Positions 1-7,759 of a DNA stretch of 15,530 nucleotides are shown here, one piece after another. The DNA is from Oscillospiraceae bacterium (GTDB taxonomy: Bacteria; Bacillota; Clostridia; Oscillospirales; Ruminococcaceae). The number at the start of each line of letters is the position of its first letter. The first letter of the stretch is position 1. Under the pieces are notes generated by a model. That model was not told where the DNA came from, did not search any database, and saw nothing but the letters and a program-made list of their open reading frames with translations. Location: positions 1-15,530 of the forward strand of contig CADBXQ010000033.1 of NCBI GenBank assembly GCA_902798675.1, written 5' to 3'. The translations under genes were made by a program, and so were the position numbers.

Positions 1-1557
1 TATTTTAAACATATTTTGTTCTATACTTGGTGCATTTTGAAGTAACCCTTGGGTATTATCAAATTCTTTTACTTCATCTTTTCTAAAAACATTTTTTGCT
101 TCGTTTGCACCAATTGTAATGTCTAAATTGATTGGTATCGATACAATGCCCTTGCTGTCTGTGGTTTTTGCGTATGTCTTGCCGGCAAGGGTTAACTTTA
201 CAGTTTTTCCAGCTAACGGAACGCCTCCTGCATTATAAGACACTTTTAATGAAGTGCCTGCACCATAACCAAAATGGGTTGTGCTTTTGACTGTGATTGA
301 AGTCTGGGTTGTGTCAAATATTGTAACTGACCTTGTTAACTTTGATGCCTTGAAGAATTTGTTTCCATCATATTTGAATTGGACATTGAAAATTCCCTTC
401 TTAAACGAGGACAAATCCATGGACGCAATACCGTTTGCATCGGTTTTTCTACTGTATGTCTTTTTGTTGATCTTGATTTTAATTATTTTTCCGGCATTTG
501 AACTGTCTGCCAATGCTGTTGACAGTTTTACTGTAATTACCCTGCCCTTATCCTTAGGATAGAATGTGTAAGATTTGGCGGATAATTTAGTTGAGGCCTT
601 TTTCTTATAAATCTTAATGGTATTGGTTTTTGACAGACCATCCTTATTATAACAGACTATCTTATAGGTTCCTTTCTTAAGCTTTTTTAAGGAAATGCTT
701 ATCATCCCGTTGGCATTTGTCTTGACCTTGTGGGTTTTGCCCTTTAATTTATATTTGACATAGGTTTTGGCCAGCGGCTTTCCGTCACTTCTTAAAAACT
801 TTGCAATGAATTTCTTGTTTTGGCCTTGAACCTGCTTGATGTCTGATGAGCTTAGTGTCGGAAGAATTAAAAAGTTGGTTGTTATCGAATAGCCCATAAG
901 AGGATTAGTGGAAACTATCTTATAGGAACCCGGATTGAAATTCATTGCCAGATTTGCAAATCCATTTCCATTTGTTCTGACATTATATTGCTTGCCGTTG
1001 ACTGTTATGGTGACCATGGTATTTGCCAAAGGGTTTCCATGAGTATCAAAAAACTGTGCAGAAAACGGAGTGCTGGATTTATAATATTTTGAAATGTCGC
1101 TTGCCTTGATTGTCGGCAATACATTGAATGTGGAAGTCAGGTTGCAGATGCCATAGTCATCATCCCCACCGAAGGATGCAAAGATGGAATATTTTCCAGG
1201 AGCCAAAGCCAAATTGACATTAGCAACACCATCATTATCAGTTACAGCATCATACTTGACATTATTTATGAGAAAATCAATAGTCTTATTTGCCAGAATA
1301 GATCCTGAATTTGAATCCTTCAAGGTTACGCTGTAGGAACCCTTATAATAAACATTATCGGACTGTGAAACCATCTCTGTTTGATTTTTATCATTTTCAT
1401 TTAACGAGTTGATATCAGAGTCTACACTATTAACCTGAGATGAATTTTCAATTTGAAGCGGAATATCATCTGTTGAATTAATGTCTGCTGCATTAATTGC
1501 ACTAAGAGAAAAAATAAAAATCACAGCGAATAAAACAAATAATATTCTCTTAGCCAA
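1..1557 (-). CDS. Adhesin-like secreted Ig-repeat protein, archaeal (N-terminal part)
   Basis: The minus strand is open from a TTG at 1557 to the window edge, 519 codons without a stop, so the C-terminus is missing. The start follows GAGGT at 7 bases. The N-terminus is a signal peptide: MAKR, then a hydrophobic stretch to about residue 20, then INAAD. A polar Asn/Ser-rich linker follows to about residue 62. Then come about five Ig-like beta-sandwich repeats of roughly 80 to 100 residues. Each contains a 'G.PLA...V...VNGK.Y...TN.NG.A...L....G.Y.I' type pattern, for example around TNGNGFANL and TDANGIASM. Lysine-rich segments such as KKLKKGTYKI are frequent. Such proteins are abundant on the surface of Methanobrevibacter, where they are thought to mediate attachment. 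It begins 13 bp after cbf5 on the same strand. The specific ligand cannot be told from the sequence. Confidence 0.82.
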   Translation of the reverse strand, partial: MAKRILFVLFAVIFIFSLSAINAADINSTDDIPLQIENSSQVNSVDSDINSLNENDKNQTEMVSQSDNVYYKGSYSVTLKDSNSGSILANKTIDFLINNVKYDAVTDNDGVANVNLALAPGKYSIFASFGGDDDYGICNLTSTFNVLPTIKASDISKYYKSSTPFSAQFFDTHGNPLANTMVTITVNGKQYNVRTNGNGFANLAMNFNPGSYKIVSTNPLMGYSITTNFLILPTLSSSDIKQVQGQNKKFIAKFLRSDGKPLAKTYVKYKLKGKTHKVKTNANGMISISLKKLKKGTYKIVCYNKDGLSKTNTIKIYKKKASTKLSAKSYTFYPKDKGRVITVKLSTALADSSNAGKIIKIKINKKTYSRKTDANGIASMDLSSFKKGIFNVQFKYDGNKFFKASKLTRSVTIFDTTQTSITVKSTTHFGYGAGTSLKVSYNAGGVPLAGKTVKLTLAGKTYAKTTDSKGIVSIPINLDITIGANEAKNVFRKDEVKEFDNTQGLLQNAPSIEQNMFKI

Positions 1558-1570
1558 GTTATCAACCTCG

Positions 1571-2536
1571 TCATTTCCAGAATCTTGGATAGGTATCCGG
1601 TTTCATTAGAACCTTATTAACCTTTACAGCAAAACCAGAATCCGCTTCTAGAATCTCATTGGATGTCAATAATGAATTTCCTGCACCGACCAATTCACCC
1701 TTAAGGGTTTCAATTGCTACAATATCATTCTTTTGAATGTTATCTGCCAGTTCTGCAATTCCACCATTGGCCAAGTCTGCACCATGGCAAACCGCATCAA
1801 CAGCAGAATCCTTAATTACAATTTTTGGCAGGTAATCAGCGGCCCTTTCCATAGGCATTATCGCATCACGCAGGAATGACTCGTCACCATCTTCCTTCCA
1901 GAAGTGATATGCATCTGTAACATCCTGCAGGGTCACCAATTTGTTTTTCTCATTGAATGAACCCACCTGTGTTCTTCTAAGCTCAGCCATGTGAGCTCCA
2001 ACACCTAATGCCTCTCCAATGTTATGACAGTATGTCCTTACATATGTCCCTGCTTCACAGCCAATTCTAAAGAGAACATCTCTCCCTTCAATCTCATAGA
2101 TTGTGGAATAGTAAATGTTACGTGTCCTCATTTCACGCTTTACAGCTGATTTGACCGGAGGCAATTGGAATATCTTGCCTGTGAATTCCGCAAAGACTTC
2201 ACGAATCCTTTCTTCATCAACATCCTGATGGAAAGTCAAAAGACAGACATATTCCTTTGGAGCAGTAAGTAAAAGTTGAATTGCACGGGTTGCATCATTC
2301 AATCCAACCGGCAAAATCCCGGTTACTTTAGGATCCAATGTTCCGCCGTGGCCGGATTTTTCCAAGTTCAAAATACGCTTAATCCATGAGTCTATTTCAT
2401 GAGAGGTCGGACCTGATGGCTTATCTAAATTAATTACACCTTTAGAAATATATTCATTAATCTCTCTGTCTTCAGGTTTGCAGCCGAATTCATCTGATGT
2501 AAAACTTTTAGACTTTGTCACCATGTTAAACTTCAT
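1571..2536 (-). CDS. cbf5: Archaeal tRNA/rRNA pseudouridine synthase Cbf5 (TruB family)
   Basis: The 321-residue protein is the normal length for archaeal Cbf5, the catalytic subunit of H/ACA ribonucleoprotein. It isomerises uridine to pseudouridine in rRNA under guide-RNA control and can act on tRNA U55. The TruB catalytic domain shows GVINLDKPSGPTSHE near residue 33 and the motif GHGGTLDPKVTG with catalytic Asp68. Further family motifs are LPPVKSAVKR and the block around GTYVRTYCHNIGEALG. The last 80 or so residues form a PUA RNA-binding domain (IVAIETLKGELVGAG and following). The N-terminal extension before GVINL is the archaeal type. The gene lies downstream of L14e on the same strand. 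The ATG at 2536 is preceded only by a weak AAGG, so the start could be at the fifth codon. The gene appears intact. Confidence 0.95.
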   Translation of the reverse strand: MKFNMVTKSKSFTSDEFGCKPEDREINEYISKGVINLDKPSGPTSHEIDSWIKRILNLEKSGHGGTLDPKVTGILPVGLNDATRAIQLLLTAPKEYVCLLTFHQDVDEERIREVFAEFTGKIFQLPPVKSAVKREMRTRNIYYSTIYEIEGRDVLFRIGCEAGTYVRTYCHNIGEALGVGAHMAELRRTQVGSFNEKNKLVTLQDVTDAYHFWKEDGDESFLRDAIMPMERAADYLPKIVIKDSAVDAVCHGADLANGGIAELADNIQKNDIVAIETLKGELVGAGNSLLTSNEILEADSGFAVKVNKVLMKPDTYPRFWK

Positions 2537-2604
2537 GAAAAAAACCTTAAAAAATAGTAAATAAAAAAAGTTATGAATAATTTTGTCAATTATTCACTTT
2601 GAAT

Positions 2605-2826
2605 TTATAAGTCAGCTAAAGCTGCTTTAATAGAGTCAATGTCACCAGAAACATCGATAGAATCTTCAGTTGGTTCTAAGTGAGCAATGTTACATCTTCT
2701 GTTTTTAACTGCTTCACCAACAACTTCTACAAAGTTTTCATCGATAATTTCAACGATTGCACATTTTTCGCCAGCTTCTCTACCGGCGGTTTTAACACAT
2801 ACTCTACCTACTTCGATTGATGCCAT
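2605..2826 (-). CDS. rpl14e: Large-subunit ribosomal protein L14e
   Basis: This 73-residue protein opens with MASIEVGRVCVKTAGREAG, an SH3-like KOW-type fold typical of archaeal L14e. Residues HLEPTED close the conserved part. L14e is found only in archaea and eukaryotes, so this gene by itself assigns the left part of the window to an archaeon. The start is supported by AGGTGAT a few bases upstream, a methanogen-style ribosome-binding site. That site lies inside the last codons of the original cytidylate kinase frame, whose TAA directly abuts this ATG, so the two genes were translationally adjacent. Length and sequence look normal. Confidence 0.93.
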   Translation of the reverse strand: MASIEVGRVCVKTAGREAGEKCAIVEIIDENFVEVVGEAVKNRRCNIAHLEPTEDSIDVSGDIDSIKAALADL

Positions 2827-3247
2827 TTATATCACCTTTAATGTTTGAATAATGATTTCTGATACTTTTTCAGGATTGAAAGTACCAGTATTTATAATCA
2901 ACAGATTTCTCTTCTCTTTCGGAAATTCTTTTTGATCGAACATCAAAAGGTGTTACCAACCAAACTCTCAAATCAGCATTATCAACAAAATATGCTGACA
3001 GTCTTCCTTCAACAATAAGATTTTCTGCCTCTTTAGCCTTTTCAGCTTGCCTTTTATCAATTTCTTTATCGATATCATCATTACCTTCAGCAAACTCACT
3101 GAATTCAAGAACGCTCATCCCTTTTTCCGCAGCCATTTCTCTAAAGACAAATCCTGCAGAGATATATGGAATATCCAACTTTTCTGAGAGACCCTCAGCA
3201 GTTGTGGTTGTTCCAGTTCCAGCCAATCCGCCGACAGTAATTATCAT
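2827..3247 (-). pseudogene. cmk: Archaeal cytidylate kinase, internal deletion and frameshift
   Basis: Cytidylate kinase phosphorylates CMP and dCMP with ATP. The frame from ATG 3247 gives 125 residues: the P-loop GGLAGTGTTTT at residues 6 to 16, then ISAGFVFREMA, then the NMP-binding part with EGRLSAYFV, then VWLVTPFDVRSKRISERE. It then ends abruptly in YKYWYFQS at a stop at 2870. Read one frame over, bases about 2898 to 2827 encode IINTGTFNPEKVSEII and a terminal TLKVI with a TAA abutting the L14e ATG, which is the expected C-terminal end of the family. About 35 to 40 codons of the lid region (inferred from the usual length of about 170 to 180 residues) are therefore missing near position 2900. 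A TTGAT-type microhomology could explain the loss. The enzyme should be inactive as written. The gene is normally important, so a sequence or assembly error is as likely as true decay. The start overlaps the L34e stop as TAATG. Confidence 0.85.
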
Positions 3248-3513
3248 TATTTTCTAGCCTCGTTTTTGAAATGTTTACGAGCACAGCTTGAACATAAGTA
3301 ACCACCGAATGGACGGTTAGGTCTTTTAGCTGTTTTTGATAATTTTCCAATTTCATATGGACGTCCACGAGGAACTCCATGTAACACTTTACCACATTCA
3401 GCACAAACATGCTTAGATGGTTTTTTCTTTTTATATCTTAAAACATTAGCCCCGCCAGGGGTGTTTTTGTGAACTCTTTTATATGATCTTGATCTAAACC
3501 TATTTGCAGGCAT
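3247..3513 (-). CDS. rpl34e: Large-subunit ribosomal protein L34e
   Basis: The 88-residue basic protein carries the L34e signature: MPANRFRSRSYKRV at the start, then CAEC at residues 37 to 40 and CSSC at residues 74 to 77, a four-cysteine zinc site. The block HGVPRGRP lies between them. L34e is restricted to archaea and eukaryotes. The start has AGGTGAT seven or so bases upstream. The order DUF106, L34e, cytidylate kinase, L14e, Cbf5 is, from general knowledge, the normal order in Methanobacteriales, where it continues a ribosomal-protein/secY cluster. The 109 bp upstream are AT-rich and could hold an archaeal TATA box, but I cannot fix one. Confidence 0.94.
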   Translation of the reverse strand: MPANRFRSRSYKRVHKNTPGGANVLRYKKKKPSKHVCAECGKVLHGVPRGRPYEIGKLSKTAKRPNRPFGGYLCSSCARKHFKNEARK

Positions 3514-3622
3514 TTAATCACCTTAATAATTTTTAATAAATAATTGTGTAATAGCGTATTCAAAATAGAATATTATAATATATTCTTTTCATCATTAATA
3601 AATGTATGGTAAAAGGGTTAAT

Positions 3623-4138
3623 TTAGAACCCTTGTTTAAATCCTAAGAATTTTCTTAGTATTTGACTCATACCAAAAGTACAAATCATATACCATAACAA
3701 CCATCCGATACCATAAGGGATGGTAGCTTGTCCACCATAAAGGAAACTACCAAGGAAATGCCAGAATGGAGTTAAAGTAACCCAATAAACAGAAGGAGGC
3801 AATATAATAACTAATCCACTAATGACAGATGATCTCATCCAGAAGAATATCAAAATAATTGGAACAAATGTCACAATCATCGGTTTGAATGAGTTTGTCA
3901 TCATTTTACTTTGGTCTTGCATCATTTCAGTCTGTCTAGCTTGAAGTTCAGCAACTTTCTTTCCGTCCCCTTTCTTCTGAGCTTCTCTCAACTCGCTTGT
4001 TAACTTTTTACTTCTTGCTTGGATTTCATTCATTTCATCTTGGTCAACTAAATATTTGTTTGCAATAGTTGTGATTAATGAAACAATAAACGCAATAATT
4101 AATACGGTTAAAGCAGGATTTGTTGGATTTGGATCCAT
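3623..4138 (-). CDS. DUF106 membrane protein, archaeal EMC3/TMCO1/YidC-like insertase
   Basis: The 171-residue protein starts MDPNPTNPALTV. It has a first membrane helix at about residues 9 to 29 and a charged coiled-coil hairpin at about 33 to 80, rich in Lys, Glu and Gln. Two more membrane segments follow, at about 86 to 103 and 143 to 163, with the conserved PFWHFLG and GIGWLLWY between and within them. This is the architecture of archaeal DUF106 proteins. They belong to the Oxa1/YidC/EMC3 superfamily and are thought to help insert membrane proteins beside SecY. The ATG at 4138 coincides with a methionine codon of the bacterial ecfA2 fragment, so the frame reads through from ecfA2. The protein's own N-terminus looks complete. 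Its native upstream neighbours (expected: adenylate kinase and secY) are absent because of the join. Confidence 0.88.
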   Translation of the reverse strand: MDPNPTNPALTVLIIAFIVSLITTIANKYLVDQDEMNEIQARSKKLTSELREAQKKGDGKKVAELQARQTEMMQDQSKMMTNSFKPMIVTFVPIILIFFWMRSSVISGLVIILPPSVYWVTLTPFWHFLGSFLYGGQATIPYGIGWLLWYMICTFGMSQILRKFLGFKQGF

Positions 4139-4140
4139 TG
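4130..4140. other. Chimeric junction between archaeal and bacterial DNA
   Basis: To the right, the minus strand encodes EcfA2 up to AIAGILAMDP. To the left it encodes the archaeal DUF106 protein from its own MDPNPTNP start. The overlap is ATGGATCC on the minus strand, which includes a GGATCC hexamer. The family pattern on the bacterial side demands a Walker B strand (VLDEP) within a few residues, and that is absent. The archaeal gene begins with a complete N-terminus exactly here. The switch point can be placed only within the shared bases. Confidence 0.9.
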
Positions 4141-4618
4141 CTAAAATTCCCGCAATCGCAACCCGTCTCTTTTCGCCTCCCGAAAGCTCAAACGGGTTTT
4201 TTCCAAGCAAACTTGAAGAGAGGCCAACCATTTCTATTGCCCGGGCAACCCTAAATCTCACTTCATCTGCGCTCAAACCCAAATTTTTCGGCCCGAAAGC
4301 AATGTCTTTTTCAACAGTCTCCTCAAAAAGCTGATATTCCGGATATTGAAAAACCAGTCCAACATTTTGCCTGTTTCTGGCCACAGTCGTTTTATCTTTC
4401 CAAACATCAACGCCGTCAATGTAAATTTTTCCGCCAGTTGGCTTTAAAATACAGTTTAAGTGTTTTATCAAGGTTGATTTTCCGGATCCGGTGTGGCCAA
4501 TAACTCCAACATATTCCCCTTCTTCTATTTTTAAAGAAACGTCGCCAATCGCCTCATTTCGCGCTGATTTGGATTTGCCATACGCATATGAAACCTTTTC
4601 AAGCTCAATTATCGCCAA
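4131..4618 (-). CDS. ecfA2: ECF transporter ATPase EcfA2, 3' part lost at junction
   Basis: About 163 residues of an energy-coupling-factor ATPase remain, out of a usual 280 or so. Visible are Walker A GHTGSGKST at residues 41 to 49, the Q-loop VFQYPEYQLFEET at about 89 to 101, which is characteristic of EcfA2, and the ABC signature LSGGEKRR at about 145 to 152. Walker B, the switch histidine and the C-terminal domain are missing because the DNA changes to archaeal sequence after GILAMDP. The start is a TTG at 4618 with GGGGGGAG four bases upstream, overlapping the end of ecfA1 by 14 bp. EcfA1 and EcfA2 normally pair with EcfT to drive vitamin uptake by substrate-binding S components. ecfT would be expected next and is not here. 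Confidence 0.9.
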
Positions 4619-5465
4619 TTTTCTCCCCCCTCAAAACTTCCGCCAAAGCTTCGACGCATTCATCAACATCCAAAACAGTCCTTTTTTCCAAACCAAGCTC
4701 ACCACACAATGTGTTTAAAAATTCAGTAACCTGCGGAGCCAAAAGCCCGGATTTTTTTAAAAGATCTTGGTCGGAAAAAATGTTTCGGGGCGTGTCTTGC
4801 TTTAAAATTTCGCCATCCTTCATGACAATAACGCGACTTGCAAAAACAACCTCCTCCATATGGTGTGTTATATTTATGATTGTTGTCTTATTTTCCATGT
4901 TTAGTTTTTTCATAACATTCAAAACTTCTTTTCTTCCAATCGGGTCCAGCATTGATGTTGACTCGTCAAAAACAATACATTTAGGATTCATCGCCAAAAT
5001 CCCAGCAATCGCAACTCTTTGCTTCTGGCCTCCGGACAGCGTATGTACTGCAGATTTTTTGAACTTTTTCATATCAACCATTTCCAAAGCCCGATCAACA
5101 ATTTTCCCTATTTTTTTCTGGGAAACACACAAATTTTCCGGCGCAAAAACAACGTCTTCCTCAACAAGCGTTGCAACAATTTGGTTGTCGGGATTTTGAA
5201 AAACAACTCCAACCTGCTTTCGGATTTCAAAAATCAATTCTTTATTTAAAGTGTCTATACCATCAACAAAAATCGTCCCAGACGTTGGCAAAAATATTGC
5301 GTTAAAAAGTTTTGCAAGAGTTGATTTTTCACTTCCGTTATGGCCAACTATTGCGATAAATTCCCCCTGCTGAATCGAAAAATTCAAATCATTCAAAACC
5401 TCTTTCCCATCATTTTCATTTAAATATGAAAAGTGTAAACCATTTACGTCAATAAGCGGCCGCAT
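4605..5465 (-). CDS. ecfA1: ECF transporter ATPase EcfA1, altered Walker A
   Basis: The 286-residue protein matches EcfA1 in length and motif order: the Q-loop VFQNPDNQ, the signature LSGGQKQR, Walker B with CIVFDESTSMLDP, and the switch region ITHHMEE. Two motif positions are unusual. Walker A reads GHNGSEKST at residues 41 to 49, with Glu46 where the family has the invariant Gly before Lys (GAA in place of an expected GGA). Walker B has DES where DEP is usual. The first change should impair ATP binding if real; a single-base error would also explain it. The start ATG at 5465 has GGAGGG six bases upstream. The gene follows the methyltransferase by 37 bp and overlaps ecfA2, as part of the ruv-glmM operon. 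Confidence 0.88.
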   Translation of the reverse strand: MRPLIDVNGLHFSYLNENDGKEVLNDLNFSIQQGEFIAIVGHNGSEKSTLAKLFNAIFLPTSGTIFVDGIDTLNKELIFEIRKQVGVVFQNPDNQIVATLVEEDVVFAPENLCVSQKKIGKIVDRALEMVDMKKFKKSAVHTLSGGQKQRVAIAGILAMNPKCIVFDESTSMLDPIGRKEVLNVMKKLNMENKTTIINITHHMEEVVFASRVIVMKDGEILKQDTPRNIFSDQDLLKKSGLLAPQVTEFLNTLCGELGLEKRTVLDVDECVEALAEVLRGEKIGDN

Positions 5466-5502
5466 TTTAATCCCTCCAATCTTAAATTTTCATTTTTAAG
5501 CA

Positions 5503-6363
5503 TCAATTCCAAGCAATCGTAGTGTTTCCACATGGCAGATTAAATCCAGACTGCGATATTCTAAGGCCTATTTCATCACAACAAAAATTTTCAAAATAAT
5601 CCGAAATTGTTGATTTGAGCAAAATTTTCATGACTTGCGCCGACAACCCTTGTGTATATGAATTCAAAGCAAAAAATAAAGGTCTTTTTGAAAGCAACCG
5701 GGAAAGCATTTTCAACAAATCATATATTTTGTCTTCAATCTTCCAAACCTCGCCTCCAGGACCCCTTCCATATGACGGAGGGTCTAAAATAACAGCGTCG
5801 TATTTTCTGCCTCGGCGAATTTCTCGAGCAATAAATTTTTCACAATCATCAACAATAAAGCGAATTGGGGCGCCGTCAAGCCCTGACAATTTCGCGTTCT
5901 CCCGAGCCCAAGCAACCATCCCCTTTGCCGAATCAACATGACAAACCGCGGCTTTTGCTTTTGCGCACGCCAAGGTCGCTGCGCCTGTATATGCAAAAAG
6001 GTTTATGACGGATATGGGGCGATTTGAAGCGCGAATTTTTTGAATGAAAAAATCCCAATTAACAGCTTGTTCGGGGAAAAGTCCCATGTGTTTAAAGCCG
6101 GTTGGAGAAACTTTGAAAGTCAGGTCTTTCCAACTGATGTTTTGCCTTGGGATTGGCCCTTTTAAATATTCCCATCTCCCTCCGCCTTTAGAGGATCTGT
6201 GATATGTTGCGTCGACTTTGTCCCACATTTTGTGGATTTTCGGAGTTTTCCATATGATTTGCGGATCCGGCCGAACAAATATTTTATTCCCCCATCTTTC
6301 AAGCCTGTTTTTGTCCGAGGCGTCGAGCAGTTCAAAATCCTTCCAGTCAAGCCAAACTCTCAT
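5503..6363 (-). CDS. Class I SAM-dependent RNA methyltransferase, RlmK/RlmI-like
   Basis: This 286-residue protein has a Rossmann methyltransferase core. Motif I is VINLFAYTGAATLA at about residue 118 to 131, an acidic VDSAKG follows at the end of strand 2, and the motif IV equivalent is ILDPPSYGRG at about 192 to 201. The DPPSYGRG form and the N-terminal beta-rich segment resemble the C-terminal domain of RlmK/RlmI, which methylate 23S rRNA, but no PUA domain is present. The exact substrate is therefore open. Its ATG overlaps the glmM stop as ATGA, so the two are translationally coupled. Confidence 0.8.
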   Translation of the reverse strand: MRVWLDWKDFELLDASDKNRLERWGNKIFVRPDPQIIWKTPKIHKMWDKVDATYHRSSKGGGRWEYLKGPIPRQNISWKDLTFKVSPTGFKHMGLFPEQAVNWDFFIQKIRASNRPISVINLFAYTGAATLACAKAKAAVCHVDSAKGMVAWARENAKLSGLDGAPIRFIVDDCEKFIAREIRRGRKYDAVILDPPSYGRGPGGEVWKIEDKIYDLLKMLSRLLSKRPLFFALNSYTQGLSAQVMKILLKSTISDYFENFCCDEIGLRISQSGFNLPCGNTTIAWN

Positions 6364-7715
6364 GCGCCAACAACCTCAGCTATTTTATCAGCTATTTCGC
6401 TTGACATTTCCTGAATCAGGTCCTCATTTTGACCCTCAATCATAATACGAATGATCGGCTCAGTTCCAGAACAACGAACGAGTATGCGCCCGTTTTCTCC
6501 AAGCAATTTTTCCTTTTTTTGTATATAGTTTTCAATTTCCAGGTTGTTTAAATAAAGCTTTTTTTGGTCGTTATTTGCCCTGACATTAACCAAAACCTGG
6601 GGAAATTTGCTCATAACGCTTGCAAGTTTTGAAAAGGGCTGGTTGCTGTTTTTCAGGCAATTTAGAAGCTGAACCGCCGTCAGTTGCCCATCGCCAGTGT
6701 TTGCATAGTCTTTAAAAATTATATGCCCCGACTGCTCCCCTCCAATTTTATAGCCATTTGCAATCATATTTTCCAAAACATACCTGTCGCCAACTTTTGT
6801 CACCTCAAGATTTATGTTATTTTTCTTGGCGAAGTGGAAAAATCCCAAATTAGACATAACCGTCACAACAACAGTGTCATTATCGAGGCGTTCATTATTT
6901 TTCATATATTTAGCAAATATTGCAATCAGTTGATCCCCATCAATCAGCCTTCCGTTTTCATCAACAGCCAAACATCTGTCTGCATCTCCATCAAAAGCAA
7001 CTCCCAAATCATAGCCAATTTTTTTGACATATTCACCAAATTTTTCGATGTGGGTTGAGCCGCAATTGTCATTTATGTTAAAACCATTCGGAAGATCATT
7101 GACAATTTCAAAATCAACATTGAGCTTTTTAAAAATTTTCCTCGCCGTGAAGGATGCGCTCCCATTTGCGCAGTCAACCGCAACTTTGATTCCCGACAGA
7201 TCTTTAAAGTCAACCGTTTGACATATATAATCAACATAGTCTGAAACCGCGTCTTTGTAAAGACTGGCTCTTCCAATTTCCCTTCCAACTTTAACTGGAA
7301 TTTGATTTTTAGGGTCTAAAACATATTGCTCAATTTCAAATTCCAGCTCATCAGACAGCTTTAATCCAACGTTATTGAATATTTTTATCCCGTTAAATTC
7401 CATCGGGTTATGCGACGCGGAAATCATTATTCCAGCATCACAGCCGCACTTTTGGACCAATAAAGAAACAGCAGGGGTTGGGAGGACGCCGGCCAAACAG
7501 CAATTCGCCCCAGAAGAACAAATCCCGGCAATAAGCGCAGATTCGATCATTTGGCCTGAAATTCGAGTGTCCCTGCCAATCAATATGTTGGGGCTTTTCT
7601 TTTGGCGTCTGGTTAGTGCATACGCAACTGCTCTTCCAATTTTCATAGCCAAATCACACGAAATGTCCGCCCCTGCGATTCCTCTGATTCCGTCGGTTCC
7701 AAAAAGTTTTCCCAT
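6360..7715 (-). CDS. glmM: Phosphoglucosamine mutase GlmM
   Basis: GlmM converts glucosamine-6-phosphate to glucosamine-1-phosphate, on the cytoplasmic route to UDP-GlcNAc, peptidoglycan and wall polymers. The 451-residue protein begins MGKLFGTDGIRG, the family start. It carries the phosphoserine loop ISASHNP with Ser101, the metal loop DGDADR at about 242 to 247, the sugar loop GGEQSGHII, and the C-terminal phosphate loop RCSGTEPIIRI. The ATG at 7715 was chosen because GAGAGG lies about ten bases upstream and the family starts here. An upstream in-frame ATG six codons earlier has no ribosome-binding site. It lies 44 bp after ruvB in the same operon and looks intact. Confidence 0.96.
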   Translation of the reverse strand: MGKLFGTDGIRGIAGADISCDLAMKIGRAVAYALTRRQKKSPNILIGRDTRISGQMIESALIAGICSSGANCCLAGVLPTPAVSLLVQKCGCDAGIMISASHNPMEFNGIKIFNNVGLKLSDELEFEIEQYVLDPKNQIPVKVGREIGRASLYKDAVSDYVDYICQTVDFKDLSGIKVAVDCANGSASFTARKIFKKLNVDFEIVNDLPNGFNINDNCGSTHIEKFGEYVKKIGYDLGVAFDGDADRCLAVDENGRLIDGDQLIAIFAKYMKNNERLDNDTVVVTVMSNLGFFHFAKKNNINLEVTKVGDRYVLENMIANGYKIGGEQSGHIIFKDYANTGDGQLTAVQLLNCLKNSNQPFSKLASVMSKFPQVLVNVRANNDQKKLYLNNLEIENYIQKKEKLLGENGRILVRCSGTEPIIRIMIEGQNEDLIQEMSSEIADKIAEVVGA

Positions 7716-7759
7716 ATCAAAATAACCTCTCAAAAAAATAATAATAAATCAAAAATAAA

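Noticed and set aside
281..562. Hydrophobic 93-codon frame on the plus strand
   Set aside because: It lies antisense to the Ig-repeat protein and has no ribosome-binding site or recognisable family.
1..4138. Horizontal transfer of an archaeal ribosomal block into a Firmicute
   Set aside because: The block keeps its native archaeal order and signals and cuts a bacterial gene at a few shared bases with no mobile element or integration site, so an artefactual chimera is simpler.
4588..5199. 203-codon plus-strand frame
   Set aside because: It is antisense to ecfA1, whose motifs and start are clear. Its composition reflects the complementary codons.
5458..5466. GCGGCCGC (NotI) site at the start of ecfA1 as a second cloning scar
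   Set aside because: It encodes the normal first codons of EcfA1 with an intact ribosome-binding site and uninterrupted operon context on both sides.
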